This document shows, one piece after another, positions 1 to 5,449 of a DNA stretch of 7,508 bases. The stretch comes from DATJSN01 sp035504095 (GTDB taxonomy: Bacteria; Planctomycetota; Phycisphaerae; WQYP01), in contig DATJSN010000098.1 in NCBI GenBank assembly GCA_035504095.1, positions 1 through 7,508 on the forward strand, read 5' to 3'. How positions within the stretch are numbered: the first letter of the stretch is position 1; the number at the start of each line of letters is the position of its first letter. Under the pieces are notes generated by a model that had not been told where the DNA came from, searched no databases, and saw only the letters and a program-made list of their open reading frames with translations. Made by a program: the position numbers and the translations under genes.

Positions 1-2
1 AT

Positions 3-41
3 CGGATGCCGTCCAAGGTGCATGAAGAGGTGATGGCGTGA
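3..41 (+). CDS. possible 3' end of an upstream gene (partial)
   Basis: One forward frame reads RMPSKVHEEVMA and then stops at TGA (39-41). The codons mostly end in G or C, as expected for coding sequence in this genome, and the composition is protein-like. The other two forward frames also stop within the first 33 nt, so the frame choice is weak. The stop codon lies in the left arm of a long stem-loop (38-92), a common position for a hairpin that ends or protects a transcript. Twelve residues are too few to suggest a product. Confidence 0.25.
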   Translation, partial: RMPSKVHEEVMA

Positions 42-92
42 TCTTCCGCCGCTCCGGTCGCCCTTCGGGCTCCCTCCGCGGCGAAAGATCAC
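38..92. repeat. long imperfect stem-loop (REP-like)
   Basis: The left arm GTGATCTTCCGCCGC (38-52) pairs with GCGGCGAAAGATCAC (78-92) over 15 positions with one C/A mismatch. The 25-nt loop contains a second small hairpin, GCCC-TTC-GGGC (60-70). There is no T-tract after it, so it is not a standard intrinsic terminator. It resembles a REP-type or transcript-stabilising element. With only one copy in the window, its status as a repeat is inferred from its form. Confidence 0.55.
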
Positions 93-147
93 AACAGGAG
101 ATCAACAATTAAAGTGACAACTTTAGACCAGGACTTGACAATCCATG

Positions 148-395
148 GATTTGAGATTTCAAAGGGATATTTACCACGGCGGCACCCTTCGACGCGACTC
201 AGGGCAGGCGACGAATCCGCAGATGACGCAGATTTGCAACCACGAAAAACGCGAACAGACTAATTCACCACAACGACACGACGAATCCACAGATGACGCA
301 GATTAACGCAGATTTGCAACCACGAAAAACGCGAACAGACACGAAACGAATTATTACTGACAGGCAAGATGCCTGTCCCACATTTGGCCCCGGGT
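148..395. repeat. dispersed repeat cassette, copy A
   Basis: This gene-free stretch shares several blocks with positions 5073-5265. Positions 154-182 equal 5093-5121 (29/29). Positions 209-284 match 5124-5199 with one difference in 76. Positions 358-395 match 5228-5265 with one difference in 38. Copy A also contains an internal tandem duplication: the unit starting ACGAATCC (211) recurs at 281, with a short extra piece reading AACGCAGATT. A perfect hairpin GACAGGCA-AGA-TGCCTGTC lies at 359-377. No start codon with a ribosome site and no protein-like frame is seen, so the region appears non-coding. The origin is unknown; it may be a mobile non-autonomous repeat or recombination between intergenic spacers. 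Confidence 0.85.
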
Positions 396-396
396 G

Positions 397-413
397 CGGC
401 GGCGTTGCCGCCG
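397..413. repeat. GC-rich hairpin module CGGCGGC-GTT-GCCGCCG
   Basis: A perfect 7-bp stem with a three-base loop, followed by AG. The same design occurs with different stem sequences at 4977-4991 (GGCGGC-GAG-GCCGCC) and 5012-5028 (CGGCGCG-TTC-CGCGCCG). All three are directly followed by an (C)GAG-type suffix. It is one of the short palindromic modules scattered through both non-coding regions. Confidence 0.6.
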
Positions 414-454
414 AGAACAGGCGAATTTAGATCAGGTGATCAGGCGAGCAACAA

Positions 455-513
455 AGGGGATAAGGTCCCGGGGCTATGCTCAGGCTAGAGAGCCTGAGCT
501 ACACCTATCCCCT
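455..513. repeat. nested two-tier stem-loop upstream of the membrane protein gene
   Basis: The outer arms AGGGGATA (455-462) and TATCCCCT (506-513) are perfectly complementary. They continue inward as GG/CC past one bulged A. Inside lies a perfect 9-bp hairpin, GCTCAGGCT-AGAG-AGCCTGAGC (478-499). A diverged version of the inner hairpin is at 5310-5331. The element ends 48 nt before the first ATG of the next gene, so it could act in that gene's leader, or it may be one more intergenic hairpin. No T-tract follows. Confidence 0.55.
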
Positions 514-561
514 GTCCTCTTCGTGCGCCGCGTGGCAAGTCGGTAAACCGCAGCTTAGGCT

Positions 562-2265
562 ATGTCGGACTTGAATCGTTTGAGGCAAAATCGCTCTTGT
601 GAGTTCACCTGTTTAATGACCACGGATCTGAGTCCAACGACTGATTCACAAACGCAGGCCGCCTGCACTTCGTGGCTGCGGCGAACGCCATGGCCGCTGT
701 TTTTGTTCGTCGTGGTTCTGGTTCTTCTGGCCGCCGACCGGTACCGGTATCTGGCCCACTTTGGGTTTGTTTATACCGACGGCGACCAAACTACATTCTG
801 GTATCAGGCAGACGATATCGCCCATGGCATCTTCCGTGAACCATGCATCTACGGCCAAAGCTACAATGTGCCCATCGAAGCCTGGCTTGCCGCACCGCTT
901 CTTATGGTTCACGTGCCGGCGTATATCGCGCTTCCTCTGGCGAGCGCGATCCAGGGGCTGATTCCATTTTTGGTGCTTGCGCTGTTCGCGTATCGCCGGG
1001 GTTATCGCTGGGCGGCGTCGATCATACTGCTGATTCCTCTGGCGCTGCCGATCGAATACGCCGTTGTCTCTTCACTTCCGCGCGGTTTTACCAATGGATT
1101 GGCTATCGCCACGCCGGCGATTGTGTGCTGGCTTTTCTACCAATCGGGCAAATCTTTTTTCTTCGGCTCTTTTTTCGCCGTGCTGGGACTGACTGTTAAT
1201 CCCAATTGTTCGATTATTCTTCTGGCTGTGGGTCTGTTTGCCCTGCTCACGCACTGGCGTTCCCTTAAGTTCTATATCTTCTCTTTGCTTGGCGCGCTGG
1301 CAGCCGCACCGGCGCCGCTGCTGATCGATCTATTTTATCGATATCATCCGGAATGCAATCTCTATCATCCCAAAGCGCCTTTTGTGTTTAACTGGCAGAT
1401 GCTCAATGATTCTGTGTTTCTTACCGGCCGGCCTTCATTCATGCTGAATCAACAGGAACTTGACCTGTTCTTTGCCAACTTTATCCCGATTGTTCAAAAA
1501 GGCTGGCTCATTCTGATTGTGCTACCGGCACTGGCGTTGCTGCTGCTGTTTGTCCGCGGCGTGAAAGCCGCAGTGGCGATCTTTATGGCCTCGGTCTTCG
1601 CCATTTTTTGTCTGGGCATCCTGCGCGTTCACATGGCGTCCTACGACGTCTTTTATCCTGGTTCGCGCATGTACCTGGCCCTTCCCGTTCTTTTTGCCGT
1701 CGGGTTGCTTTGGTTGGACATGGGTCTGGAGGAAAATTCAAAGAAAAAATTTCGTCCTGGTCCGGCAGTGATTCGCGGGCTATTGATGGTTTGTCTTGCG
1801 GGGTGTGCCATTTGCCGCGATGCGGCGCTGCTGGACCCTCCGAGTCCGTTCGTCACTAATGCTTTCCTGCCGCCGGTGCAAAGCGTCGAACAACTAAAGA
1901 CGGATTGCAGCGCCATCGCCGCGGCTTGCAAAAAATACGATGTCTCTCTTGTGCTTGTCGGCGATCGATCCTATTCCTCTTTTAACGAGGCGGCACCTGT
2001 TCTGACGCATCATGTGTTCGGGACGCTTTATCCGCCATTCGAACGCCGGGGTTTTCGCATCGCACAGGAACGTACGCGACGGCATACGCGCGTTTTGCTT
2101 TATATGCCCACAAACGTTCAGATTTTCGAAATTGAATGGCGTTTTCCCAAAACAATAGTTATTTCCCAAACGCCGCAGCTTCTATTGATTGAGTTACCCG
2201 CTCCGGGCATGGCCGGTCTGGACATCGCGGAGGCGATTGGCCTTCCCTATTACCCAACGTTTTGA
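562..2265 (+). CDS. polytopic membrane protein, GT-C glycosyltransferase-like
   Basis: A 567-residue integral membrane protein with about 11-12 hydrophobic segments. The first is near residues 43-59; others run roughly through 110-255, 313-354, 368-386 and 402-418. A soluble C-terminal domain of about 140 residues follows. After the first segment comes a loop with YTDGDQ (71-76) and then GQSYNVPIEAWLAAP (98-112). An acidic pair in the first outer loop and a GQSY-x-x-x-EAxLAAP stretch are typical of GT39/ArnT-like GT-C enzymes, which move sugars from polyprenyl-phosphate donors on the outer face of the membrane. Neither donor nor acceptor can be named. The start is uncertain: ATG 562 has no clear ribosome site, and the first 18 residues (two Cys, several Arg, no hydrophobic pattern) look poorly coding, so ATG 616 is a real alternative. 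No partner glycosylation genes are next to it. Confidence 0.75.
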   Translation: MSDLNRLRQNRSCEFTCLMTTDLSPTTDSQTQAACTSWLRRTPWPLFLFVVVLVLLAADRYRYLAHFGFVYTDGDQTTFWYQADDIAHGIFREPCIYGQSYNVPIEAWLAAPLLMVHVPAYIALPLASAIQGLIPFLVLALFAYRRGYRWAASIILLIPLALPIEYAVVSSLPRGFTNGLAIATPAIVCWLFYQSGKSFFFGSFFAVLGLTVNPNCSIILLAVGLFALLTHWRSLKFYIFSLLGALAAAPAPLLIDLFYRYHPECNLYHPKAPFVFNWQMLNDSVFLTGRPSFMLNQQELDLFFANFIPIVQKGWLILIVLPALALLLLFVRGVKAAVAIFMASVFAIFCLGILRVHMASYDVFYPGSRMYLALPVLFAVGLLWLDMGLEENSKKKFRPGPAVIRGLLMVCLAGCAICRDAALLDPPSPFVTNAFLPPVQSVEQLKTDCSAIAAACKKYDVSLVLVGDRSYSSFNEAAPVLTHHVFGTLYPPFERRGFRIAQERTRRHTRVLLYMPTNVQIFEIEWRFPKTIVISQTPQLLLIELPAPGMAGLDIAEAIGLPYYPTF

Positions 2266-2332
2266 TGGTTTCAAATGCAACAACCATGCAACAATAGGGA
2301 ATGGGGCGCGTAGTATCTTACAGAGCATTTTG

Positions 2333-2338
2333 AGGAGG
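2333..2338 (+). promoter_or_regulatory. strong Shine-Dalgarno AGGAGG
   Basis: A full AGGAGG sits 8 nt before ATG 2347. It is the best ribosome-binding site in the window and the main argument that the tiny histidine-rich gene is really translated. Confidence 0.8.
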
Positions 2339-2346
2339 TACGTAAA

Positions 2347-2547
2347 ATGCGGTATTTAGTGGGTTCCAAGGCAAAAGTAATCGTTTTAGCTATAGTCGCG
2401 GCCATTATTATGGGCGTCTATATGCAGGCCCCGGCGGCAAGCGCATCCTTTAATACGCCTGCGGCCAATACGCTTTCGGGCGGCAAACATCATCACGGCC
2501 ATCATCACCATCGTCATCATCATCACCGGCAGACCGGCGCAACCTGA
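2347..2547 (+). CDS. small secreted histidine-rich peptide
   Basis: A 66-residue protein with a classical signal peptide. Lysines lie at 8 and 10, a hydrophobic core at 11-25, and APAASASF at 28-35 offers an A-x-A site for signal peptidase I after residue 33. The mature part would be about 33 residues, of which 11 are His in the run HHHGHHHHRHHHH (48-60), with basic and small residues around it. Such runs bind Ni, Zn, Cu or Co ions, so a periplasmic or surface metal-buffering peptide is likely. The precise role is inference. The perfect AGGAGG before ATG 2347 and the signal peptide argue for a real gene. It lies 81 nt after the membrane protein and could share its transcript. Both CAT and CAC codons are used in the run. 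No homologous named family is recognised. Confidence 0.75.
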   Translation: MRYLVGSKAKVIVLAIVAAIIMGVYMQAPAASASFNTPAANTLSGGKHHHGHHHHRHHHHRQTGAT

Positions 2548-2587
2548 TTCCTTGTTGGTGGTAAACAAGCCTATTTAGGTCTAATAT

Positions 2588-2613
2588 CCCGGTTCGCGTC
2601 ATGTTGAACCGGG
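2588..2613. other. stem-loop after the histidine-rich gene
   Basis: CCCGGTTC (2588-2595) pairs perfectly with GAACCGGG (2606-2613) across a 10-nt loop, 41 nt after the stop of the histidine-rich gene. It may end that transcript, but no T-tract follows (CATCCGGTTT). Its right arm and loop contain the -35 box of the rpsA promoter, so the same bases may serve both roles. Confidence 0.45.
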
Positions 2614-2632
2614 CATCCGGTTTAGCTATAAT
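2604..2632 (+). promoter_or_regulatory. sigma-70-type promoter for rpsA
   Basis: TTGAAC (2604-2609), a 17-nt spacer and a perfect TATAAT (2627-2632). Transcription would begin near 2639, giving a 5' leader of about 215 nt before rpsA. It is the only well-formed promoter in the 307-bp gap 2548-2854, so it probably drives rpsA and, through read-through, rpmA. Confidence 0.7.
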
Positions 2633-2718
2633 TCGCTCTTTCCACTGGCGGAGAGGAAACGCCCTATATAACGCACTTTTTAGTGCCGTGTGGGTTGTTT
2701 TGTTTCCATGGACAGGAA

Positions 2719-2794
2719 AAGCCCGGCAAGGCTTCAGCCCGGGCATGACCTCCGGTTGCGTAACCGGCGGTTAAAGTCTGGGCCGGCTTTTTTT
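2719..2794 (+). promoter_or_regulatory. candidate attenuator in the rpsA leader
   Basis: Several stems overlap here. GCCCGG (2721-2726) pairs with CCGGGC (2739-2744). CCGGTT (2752-2757) pairs with AACCGG (2762-2767) around a GCGT loop. The same AACCGGC (2762-2768) can instead pair with GCCGG(C)TT (2782-2789), directly followed by a run of seven T (2788-2794), as in an intrinsic terminator. The two uses of 2762-2767 exclude each other, the usual layout of a terminator/antiterminator switch. A small hairpin GCACT-TTTT-AGTGC is upstream at 2673-2686. The structure fits no riboswitch class known to me; control by a ribosomal protein, including S1 itself, is only a guess. Confidence 0.4.
2762..2794 (+). 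terminator. possible intrinsic terminator with T7 tract
   Basis: Five G-C pairs (2764-2768 with 2782-2786) and, past one bulged C (2787), two A-T pairs close a 13-nt loop, and seven T follow. It could be the true end of the upstream transcript or the off-state of the rpsA attenuator. The large loop and short stem make it a moderate-strength candidate. Confidence 0.4.
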
Positions 2795-2854
2795 CCCCCA
2801 CCTTCTTTAGTATTTCCGTTTAAAACACTTTTGGGAAAGGTTATCTGAAAATTT

Positions 2855-4573
2855 ATGGTTAATTTTGCACTACTCAAGGAACTCGGGTTTGACGAACAAA
2901 ACGCAATCAAGGAACTCCAGAATACGTACAAGGAGCTTGATCCCGAGGAAATCGGCGCGTTGCTGCAGACCGGCGAAAAGAGCTTTACCAATGGCGCTCT
3001 ACTTAACGGGAAGGTGGTCAATATCCGCGGCGACGACGTGGTTTTGGAAATCGGCCTTAAGAGCGAAGGCGTACTCTCGCTTTCCAGGGAATTCGATGAT
3101 CCAACTTCCGTGGAAGTAGGCGACCAGGTCGTCGTCCTGCTCGAACAGGTGGAAACGGAAAACGGCCTCGTGCAGATTTCCAAACGCAAAGCCGACCGCA
3201 TTCGCGGCTGGGAAAATATTGTCACCACCAAAAAAGAAGGCGATCCGGTTTCCGGCAAAGTCACCCGCAAAATCAAAGGCGGCCTGCTGGTGGACATCGG
3301 CGTGCCGGTGTTTCTGCCCGCGTCCCAGGTCGACATTCGCCGGCCATCCGACATCGGTGAATTCATCGGCAAATCCATCGATGCGGAAATTCTTAAGATT
3401 GACCTCGAACGGCGCAACATCGTCATCAGCCGCCGCAAATTCCTCGAACGCCAGAGAACCGAAGCCAAACAAAAACTCTTCGATGAAATTCAGGTTGGCC
3501 AGACACGCCGCGGCCTGATTAAAAATATCGCCGACTTCGGCGCGTTTGTGGACCTGGGCGGCGTGGACGGTCTGCTGCACATCACGGATATGAGCTGGGG
3601 CCGGGTCAACCATCCCAGCGACGTGGTCAAGCTGGACCAGGAAATTGATGTCGTGATCCTCAACGTCGATCGCGACAAGGAAAAAATCGCCCTGGGCCTC
3701 AAACAGAAACAAACCTCGCCCTGGGAACATGTGGATGAGAAATATCCCGTCGGCACACGCCTGCGCGGCCAGGTTACCAACATCATGAGCTATGGCGCGT
3801 TTGTGAAGCTTGAGGAAGGCGTTGAAGGTCTGGTCCATATTTCGGAAATGAGCTGGACCAAACGCATCAACCATCCCAGCGAAATGCTTTCCGTCGGCGA
3901 GGAAATCGACGTTGTCGTCCTGGAAGTCAACAAGAACAAGCAGGAAATCAGCCTGGGCGTCAAACAGACCGAGGCCAATCCATGGACCGTTCTGGCGGAA
4001 AAATATCCGCCGGGAACCGTGGTGACCGGCAAGATTCGCAACCTCACCAACTACGGCGCCTTTGTGGAAATTGAGGAAGGCATCGACGGCCTCCTGCACG
4101 TAAGCGACATGAGCTGGACCAAGAAAATCGCCCACCCCAGCGAAGTGTATAAAAAAGGCGATAGCGCCCAGTGTGTTGTCCTGAGCGTCGATCAGGATAA
4201 GAACCGCGTGGCCCTGGGCGTGAAACAATTGTCGGAAGATCCCTGGCTGCACGCCATTCCGAACCACTACAGCCCGGGCATGATCGTCAAGGGCAAGGTC
4301 ACGAAGATCACCAACTTTGGCGTGTTTGTGGAACTGGAACCCGGCCTGGAAGGCTTGCTGCACATCAGTGAACTATCAGATACAAAAATTGATAATCCGC
4401 AGGACATCGTCAAACTGGATGACGAACTGGAAGTCAAGATTCTTCGCGTAGACATGGAAGACCGAAAGATCGGGCTTTCGCTTAAGCGCGCCCAGTGGAC
4501 CGCGGAAGAAGAAAAGGAAAAGGGAGGCGGCGAGGAAGAAAAACCCGGCAAGAAATTCCGCGGTGGTCTGTAA
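2855..4573 (+). CDS. rpsA: 30S ribosomal protein S1
   Basis: The 572-residue protein contains six S1/OB-fold RNA-binding repeats at about residues 48-112, 130-196, 214-284, 299-371, 386-458 and 473-546. Repeats 3-6 carry the canonical FGAFV-x-L/I...GLLHISDMSW...HPS pattern. Repeats 1-2 are the diverged pair that docks the protein to the 30S subunit through S2. Length and domain number match S1 of Gram-negative bacteria. S1 binds mRNA leaders and unfolds them for initiation. The C-terminus is a charged Glu/Lys/Gly tail (EEEKEKGGGEEEKPGKKFRGG). The first ATG (2855) is supported by the S1-like N-terminus, although the purine stretch GGGAAAGG (2833-2840) lies 14 nt away, rather far for a ribosome site. 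Weak initiation signals are common on S1 mRNAs. A promoter and structured leader precede it, and rpmA follows. Confidence 0.97.
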   Translation: MVNFALLKELGFDEQNAIKELQNTYKELDPEEIGALLQTGEKSFTNGALLNGKVVNIRGDDVVLEIGLKSEGVLSLSREFDDPTSVEVGDQVVVLLEQVETENGLVQISKRKADRIRGWENIVTTKKEGDPVSGKVTRKIKGGLLVDIGVPVFLPASQVDIRRPSDIGEFIGKSIDAEILKIDLERRNIVISRRKFLERQRTEAKQKLFDEIQVGQTRRGLIKNIADFGAFVDLGGVDGLLHITDMSWGRVNHPSDVVKLDQEIDVVILNVDRDKEKIALGLKQKQTSPWEHVDEKYPVGTRLRGQVTNIMSYGAFVKLEEGVEGLVHISEMSWTKRINHPSEMLSVGEEIDVVVLEVNKNKQEISLGVKQTEANPWTVLAEKYPPGTVVTGKIRNLTNYGAFVEIEEGIDGLLHVSDMSWTKKIAHPSEVYKKGDSAQCVVLSVDQDKNRVALGVKQLSEDPWLHAIPNHYSPGMIVKGKVTKITNFGVFVELEPGLEGLLHISELSDTKIDNPQDIVKLDDELEVKILRVDMEDRKIGLSLKRAQWTAEEEKEKGGGEEEKPGKKFRGGL

Positions 4574-4583
4574 TTATTTATAT

Positions 4584-4599
4584 CCCCGGAATGCCGGGG
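4584..4599 (+). other. intercistronic hairpin between rpsA and rpmA
   Basis: CCCCGG (4584-4589) and CCGGGG (4594-4599) form a perfect 6-bp stem with an AATG loop, 11 nt after the rpsA stop. The following sequence (GAACGATTTATTT) is not a clean T-tract, so partial termination, RNA processing or 3'-end protection are all possible. It may set the S1:L27 ratio. Confidence 0.45.
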
Positions 4600-4612
4600 G
4601 AACGATTTATTT

Positions 4613-4619
4613 AAAGGTG
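4613..4619 (+). promoter_or_regulatory. ribosome-binding site of rpmA
   Basis: AAAGGTG lies 4 nt before ATG 4624. Together with the conserved MAHKKG start it fixes the beginning of L27. Confidence 0.7.
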
Positions 4620-4623
4620 CAAT

Positions 4624-4893
4624 ATGGCGCATAAAAAAGGACAAGGCTCGACCCGCAACGGGCGGGATTCAAATCCAAAGTATCTGGGAATCAAGGCGTA
4701 CGCCGGCGAACTGGTCACCACCGGGTCGATCATCGTACGCCAGCGCGGCACGAAGTACCGTGCGGGCAAAAATGTCGGCCTGTCGCGCGACGACAGCCTC
4801 TTTGCCCTGGCCGACGGCCGGGTGCATTTCGCCACCAACCACAAAGTTTCGGTGGAACCGGAAAAAGCTGCCCAAAGCCCATCGGCGAATTAA
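4624..4893 (+). CDS. rpmA: 50S ribosomal protein L27
   Basis: An 89-residue protein beginning MAHKKGQGSTRNGRDS, the hallmark of L27, whose N-terminal tail reaches into the peptidyl-transferase centre. The middle part, with SIIVRQRGTKYRAGKNVG and DDSLFALADGRVHF, is also diagnostic. It starts directly at MAHKKG and lacks the cleavable N-terminal extension of Firmicutes L27. The C-terminus ends in a short unconserved tail (EKAAQSPSAN). It follows rpsA by 50 bp in the same direction with its own ribosome site, so the two are probably co-transcribed. The usual partner gene rplU (L21) is not upstream here, and no obg follows; the gene after it is an IS. Confidence 0.97.
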   Translation: MAHKKGQGSTRNGRDSNPKYLGIKAYAGELVTTGSIIVRQRGTKYRAGKNVGLSRDDSLFALADGRVHFATNHKVSVEPEKAAQSPSAN

Positions 4894-4906
4894 GAGAAAC
4901 CAACTA

Positions 4907-4923
4907 TGACCCTTACAGGGTCA
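4907..4923 (+). terminator. possible terminator hairpin after rpmA
   Basis: TGACCCT (4907-4913) pairs perfectly with AGGGTCA (4917-4923) across a TAC loop, 13 nt after the L27 stop. A second stem ACCCA/TGGGT (4936-4952) has a T-rich loop. Neither is followed by a clear T-run, so termination here is plausible from position alone. Confidence 0.4.
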
Positions 4924-4976
4924 AGCGCTTATTGCACCCATTTTCCGTGGGTCCATTGATTTAGGGTATAGGGGGT

Positions 4977-5072
4977 GGCGGCGAGGCCGCCGAGTTCTGA
5001 GACGGGAGCGGCGGCGCGTTCCGCGCCGAGAGAGTAGAAAGTAGAACAGTGGAGCAACGGCGGCGATGCCGC
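4977..5072. repeat. three GC-rich hairpin modules in tandem
   Basis: GGCGGC-GAG-GCCGCC (4977-4991), CGGCGCG-TTC-CGCGCCG (5012-5028) and GCGGC-GAT-GCCGC (5060-5072) follow one another in the gap after rpmA. Stems are perfect but their sequences differ, and loops are three bases. The first two end in CGAG or GAG, as does the related module at 397-413. No coding frame is apparent. Confidence 0.6.
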
Positions 5073-5265
5073 GATTTGAGATTTCATAGTTCAGATTTCA
5101 AAGGGATATTTACCACGGCGGAACGACGAATCCACAGATGACGCAGATTTGCAACCACGAAAAACGCGAACAGACTAATTCACCACAACGACACGACGAT
5201 GGCCCCGGGAAGAAATCCCGGGGCTATTGACAGGCAAGATGCCCGTCCCACATTTGGCCCCGGGT
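5073..5265. repeat. dispersed repeat cassette, copy B
   Basis: This copy corresponds to 148-395. The order of shared blocks is the same: the GATTTGAGATTTCA piece, the 29-bp block (5093-5121), the 76-bp block (5124-5199, one difference from copy A) and the 38-bp block with the GACAGGCA hairpin (5228-5265, one difference). In place of copy A's internal tandem duplication, copy B carries an inserted GCCCCGGGA-AGAAA-TCCCGGGGC hairpin. The change T to C in the GACAGGCA hairpin (5229-5247) breaks one pair. It is non-coding; frames open through it read as repeat translation. Confidence 0.85.
5193..5227. repeat. hairpin repeat, first of two identical 35-bp copies
   Basis: Identical to 5350-5384 over 35 bp. 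The core is GCCCCGGGA (5202-5210), loop AGAAA, TCCCGGGGC (5216-5224), a perfect 9-bp stem extended by a G-T and a T-A pair. It begins with ACGACGAT, the same bases that end the 76-bp cassette block, so it appears to have been joined there. Confidence 0.8.
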
Positions 5266-5283
5266 TTCCACCACGGGGCTGTA

Positions 5284-5331
5284 TGGCTCAGGCTGGAGCC
5301 ATTCGACAGGCTCAGGCTGGAGAGCCTAAGC
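5284..5331. repeat. pair of GGCTCAGGCT hairpins
   Basis: TGGCTC-AGGCTG-GAGCCA (5284-5301) is a perfect hairpin. GCTCAGGCT-GGAG-AGCCTAAGC (5310-5331) is a 9-bp hairpin with one mismatch and corresponds to the perfect module at 478-499. The repeated GGCTCAGGCTGGAG phrase suggests a local duplication. Confidence 0.55.
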
Positions 5332-5349
5332 TACATTTGATGCGACGGT

Positions 5350-5384
5350 ACGACGATGGCCCCGGGAAGAAATCCCGGGGCTAT
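5350..5384. repeat. hairpin repeat, second of two identical 35-bp copies
   Basis: The exact counterpart of 5193-5227, shifted by 157 bp, in the same orientation. It ends 27 bp before the proposed left side of the IS, so the IS landed at the edge of the repeat array. Confidence 0.8.
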
Positions 5385-5414
5385 CTGAACAGCCTGGAGA
5401 GGGTAACAATATAC

Positions 5415-5443
5415 TTGACTAATGATTGATTGTCGAGTATGAT
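5415..5443 (+). promoter_or_regulatory. transposase promoter, apparently leaderless
   Basis: TTGACT (5415-5420), 17-nt spacer, TATGAT (5438-5443); each box differs from consensus at one base. The predicted start of transcription, about 7 nt after the -10 box, coincides with ATG 5450. There is no ribosome site, so the mRNA would be leaderless. This decides against the in-frame ATG at 5426, which lies inside the promoter. Confidence 0.65.
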
Positions 5444-5449
5444 TCCAGC

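Noticed and set aside
135..163. Promoter at the perfect TTGACA (135-140)
   Set aside because: No -10-like box occurs at 16-18 nt, and no gene starts downstream within reach.
114..263. Short frame starting at GTG 114 after AGGAGA
   Set aside because: The spacing is too long and most of the frame translates the dispersed repeat; the other repeat copy does not preserve the frame.
148..395. CRISPR array
   Set aside because: The repeated units are unequal in length, not separated by spacers of constant size, and the shared blocks recur in a second non-coding region; no cas gene is seen.
2488..2526. Histidine run as a pure simple-sequence expansion
   Set aside because: CAT and CAC codons are mixed and the run is interrupted by Gly and Arg; with a signal peptide and AGGAGG it is better explained as a coding gene, though slippage may have contributed.
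2647..2663. RNase P RNA start (GAGAGGAAACGCC resembles the conserved GAGGAAA motif)
   Set aside because: The rest of the conserved RNase P core is missing and only about 190 nt remain before rpsA.
2999..4363. A 454-codon open frame on the reverse strand across rpsA
   Set aside because: It is the mirror of a strongly codon-biased true gene; its translation is repetitive because the S1 domains repeat, and it shows no recognisable family.
5199..5429. 76-codon forward frame through the repeat array
   Set aside because: It is made of translated hairpin repeats, has no ribosome site, and its end overlaps the transposase promoter.
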